Source of the DNA: Treponema sp.
Lineage (GTDB): Bacteria > Spirochaetota > Spirochaetia > Treponematales > Breznakiellaceae
Direction: 5' to 3'
Length of the DNA stretch: 6,760 nucleotides
NCBI GenBank assembly: GCA_031273405.1
Contig: JAISRW010000174.1
Span: forward strand, 1-6,760
Shown: in pieces, positions 5,179-6,760 of the stretch
How positions within the stretch are numbered: the stretch's first letter is position 1
Layout: each line of letters begins with the position of its first letter
Notes under the pieces: model-generated
The model's database searches: none
What the model was told of the DNA's origin: nothing
What the model saw: the letters and a program-made list of their open reading frames with translations, nothing else
Position numbers and translations under genes: made by a program

Positions 5179-5190
5179 TACATTTTTGTA
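5179..5190. promoter_or_regulatory. TACA/TGTA inverted repeat, copy 2
   Basis: This is identical to the 12-mer at 4984-4995 (TACATTTTTGTA), 195 bp away. It lies within the predicted leader. Confidence 0.4.
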
Positions 5191-5238
5191 GTATTTTGGA
5201 TCGACGGATGGGCAGAAGCCTTTCCAAAAGCCTTATAA

Positions 5239-5244
5239 AGGAGG
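5239..5244 (+). promoter_or_regulatory. Strong ribosome binding site of the permease gene
   Basis: AGGAGG, 6 nt before ATG 5251, fixes the start. CCTT 5231-5234 can pair with AAGG 5238-5241 across it, a weak hairpin touching the site. Confidence 0.8.
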
Positions 5245-5250
5245 CCAAAA

Positions 5251-6666
5251 ATGGCTGGAGAAGCGTCAAAATTTAAAAAGGTACTAAACCGGGGGGAGAT
5301 TTTCGCCCTCGCCTTCGGCGCGATGATAGGGTGGAGCTGGGTCATCCTTTCCGGCGACTGGATCACGGGGGCGGGAACCCTGGGGGCGATCCTGTCCTTT
5401 GTTATCGGCGGGATCATGGTGCTTTTCGTGGGGCTGACCTACGCGGAGCTGACCGTGGCCATGCCCAAATGCGGAGGTGAACACGTGTTCTCCATGCGGG
5501 CCATCGGCGTAGGGGGCTCCTACGTCTGTACCTGGGCAATCATCATCAGTTATATCGGGGTGGCGGCCTTTGAGGCCTGCGCGTTCCCCACGGTTATCCA
5601 GTACATCGCCCCGGGCTTTATGAAAGGCTACCTCTACACCGTGGCGGGCTTCGATGTGTACGCTTCCTGGGTAGTGGTCGGCGTGGGCCTGGCGGCGGTG
5701 ATTACGGTGATCAACTACATCGGGGTTAAACCCGCGGCGATCTTCAACACGATCCTTACCGTGGTAATCGCCGGGGTCGGCATTGCCCTGGTAGGCGGCT
5801 CGGCGGTCAACGGGGATCCCCAGACGGCGTTGCCCCTTTTCGACAACGGGTTTAAGGGGATTCTCGCGGTGGCGGTGATGACTCCCTTCATGTTTGTCGG
5901 CTTTGACGTTATCCCCCAGGCGGCGGAGGAGATCAACATCCCTTTAAAAAAAATCGGGGGTGTCCTGATCCTTTCCATCGTTATGGCCATCGCTTTTTAC
6001 GTCCTGGTGATCCTGGCGGTCTCCCTGGTGATGACCAAGCCCGATTTGGAAACCACCACCCTGGCCACCGCGGACGCCATGAAAAAGGCGTTTTTTAATG
6101 CCGACGCCGCGGCGAAGGTGCTGATCATCGGCGGCATGGCGGGGATCGTTACCAGCTGGAATTCCTTTTTTGTCGGGGGAAGCCGGGCGATCTACGCCAT
6201 GGCGGAAGCCCACATGCTGCCCGCCTTCCTGGGCAGGCTTCATCCCAAATACAAGACCCCCACCGCCGCGGTTCTCCTTATCGGCCTGATCTGCATGATC
6301 GCCCCCTTCTTCGGCCGGCGTATGCTGGTATGGCTGGTGGATGCGGGCAGCGCTACCACGGTGGTGGCCTACTTCCTGGTGTCCCTTTCATACCTGATTC
6401 TCAGGAAAAACGAACCGGAAATGGAGCGGCCCTATAAAGTACGGTTTGGAGTTTTGATCGGCGTCCTGGCGGTGGGGATGAGTCTTTTCATGCTGATCCT
6501 CTATATCCCCGGTATGCCCTCGGGGCTGATTATGCAGGAGTGTATCCTCCTGGGTATCTGCGTGCTTTTGGGGGTTGGCCTGGGCGTAAGCGCCAAGGTC
6601 AAATACGGTTCCCAATTCGGCATTGCCGAGGGGCTCCTCCAGCCGATAAAACAACGGGCGGCATAA
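5251..6666 (+). CDS. APC-superfamily amino acid/amine permease
   Basis: The 471-residue inner-membrane transporter has about twelve hydrophobic helices, a normal length for the APC (amino acid-polyamine-organocation) superfamily. Visible marks are the unwound first helix GAMIGW (23-28), the second-helix/loop motif YAELTVAMPKCGGEHVFSMR (64-83), helix-6 region GFDVIPQAAEEI (217-228) with INIPLKKI behind it, and SRAIYAMAEAHMLPAFLGRL (311-330) with HPKYKTP before helix 9. By family it would couple uptake of an amino acid or related amine to ions or exchange. The substrate cannot be read from sequence. The next gene, an iron alcohol dehydrogenase, hints at a compound degraded to an aldehyde or alcohol (ethanolamine or similar), which is inference. 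Start is fixed by AGGAGG. The gene is preceded by a promoter with operator-like palindromes, so its expression is probably induced by substrate. Confidence 0.93.
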   Translation: MAGEASKFKKVLNRGEIFALAFGAMIGWSWVILSGDWITGAGTLGAILSFVIGGIMVLFVGLTYAELTVAMPKCGGEHVFSMRAIGVGGSYVCTWAIIISYIGVAAFEACAFPTVIQYIAPGFMKGYLYTVAGFDVYASWVVVGVGLAAVITVINYIGVKPAAIFNTILTVVIAGVGIALVGGSAVNGDPQTALPLFDNGFKGILAVAVMTPFMFVGFDVIPQAAEEINIPLKKIGGVLILSIVMAIAFYVLVILAVSLVMTKPDLETTTLATADAMKKAFFNADAAAKVLIIGGMAGIVTSWNSFFVGGSRAIYAMAEAHMLPAFLGRLHPKYKTPTAAVLLIGLICMIAPFFGRRMLVWLVDAGSATTVVAYFLVSLSYLILRKNEPEMERPYKVRFGVLIGVLAVGMSLFMLILYIPGMPSGLIMQECILLGICVLLGVGLGVSAKVKYGSQFGIAEGLLQPIKQRAA

Positions 6667-6667
6667 G

Positions 6668-6760
6668 ATGCGGTTTTCTTTCAGCCTTCCGGTGAACCTG
6701 CTCTTCGGCAGCGGGGCGGTTGAAGAGGCGGGAAAAAAAGCCGCCCTCTACGGGAAAAAG
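6668..6760 (+). CDS. Iron-containing alcohol dehydrogenase, N-terminus (cut by window end)
   Basis: Only the first 31 residues are visible. FSLPVNLLFGSGAVEEAG (4-21) is the usual opening of the group III iron-dependent alcohol dehydrogenase family: a beta strand, then FGxGxVEELG, before the NAD(P)-binding part. These enzymes interconvert aldehydes or ketones and alcohols in the cytoplasm. ATG 6668 lies one base after the permease stop codon and no separate strong ribosome site is seen (GGGCGG at most), so translation is probably coupled to the permease. Metal ligands and cofactor site lie beyond the window, and related glycerol or hydroxybutyrate dehydrogenases start similarly, so the substrate is open. 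Confidence 0.82.
   Translation, partial: MRFSFSLPVNLLFGSGAVEEAGKKAALYGKK

Larger units (their letters stand above)
4824..5250. other. AT-rich control region before the permease operon
   Basis: This stretch is strikingly AT-rich compared with both flanking genes and holds no gene. It contains, in order, the second duplication unit, an 11-bp hairpin, several inverted repeats, a sigma70-like promoter, paired operator-like palindromes, and the strong ribosome site of the permease. CTTAAAATCA...TAGTG also occurs twice: at 4885-4904 with a 5-nt insertion, and uninterrupted at 5064-5078 between the -35 and -10. Confidence 0.8.

Overview
The window looks like chromosomal DNA of a free-living or gut bacterium with GC-rich coding sequence and one sharply AT-rich regulatory gap. 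The gene styles suggest a spirochaete, with an insect-gut Treponema as my best guess. These are a CAD-like glutaminase subunit of carbamoyl-phosphate synthase, a divergent PSLH-type phosphatase and short strand-switching gene groups. No rRNA, tRNA or taxonomic marker is present, so this assignment is inference only.

Layout. Bases 1-765 hold no protein gene I can support. They are instead full of strong RNA-type base pairing on the + strand: an 8-bp hairpin at the left edge, competing pairings of C- and G-rich tracts, a 12-bp arm at 297-352 and back-to-back hairpins at 433-462. Two related hairpins (56-102 and 374-412) share loop sequence but have different, compensated stems. This is the strongest candidate for something undescribed: a large structured RNA, or two related RNAs, possibly the tail of a mobile element that starts left of the window. 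Bases 766-1650 (+) encode a divergent PAP2/PSLH-type phosphatase-like membrane protein that lacks one expected catalytic aspartate. A compact two-stem structure (1709-1755) then precedes carA (1794-2951, +), the glutaminase subunit of carbamoyl-phosphate synthase, with no carB in view. A four-segment membrane protein of unknown function (2961-4127, -) is convergent with carA (9-nt gap) and divergent from a glyoxalase-II-like metallo-beta-lactamase hydrolase (4158-4823, +; 30-nt gap).

Bases 4824-5250 are an AT-rich control region. It starts with a 49-bp tandem duplication of the hydrolase gene's tail, followed by an 11-bp perfect hairpin. It also contains a sigma70-like promoter, two reverse-complementary 14-bp palindromes about four helical turns apart, and further TACA/TGTA inverted repeats. 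It precedes an APC-family amino acid or amine permease (5251-6666, +). One base after the permease stop begins an iron-containing alcohol dehydrogenase, cut by the window end. Permease and dehydrogenase look like a regulated uptake-and-reduction operon for a small amine, amino acid or derived aldehyde. carA belongs to housekeeping pyrimidine/arginine synthesis and the hydrolase probably to thioester or aldehyde detoxification.
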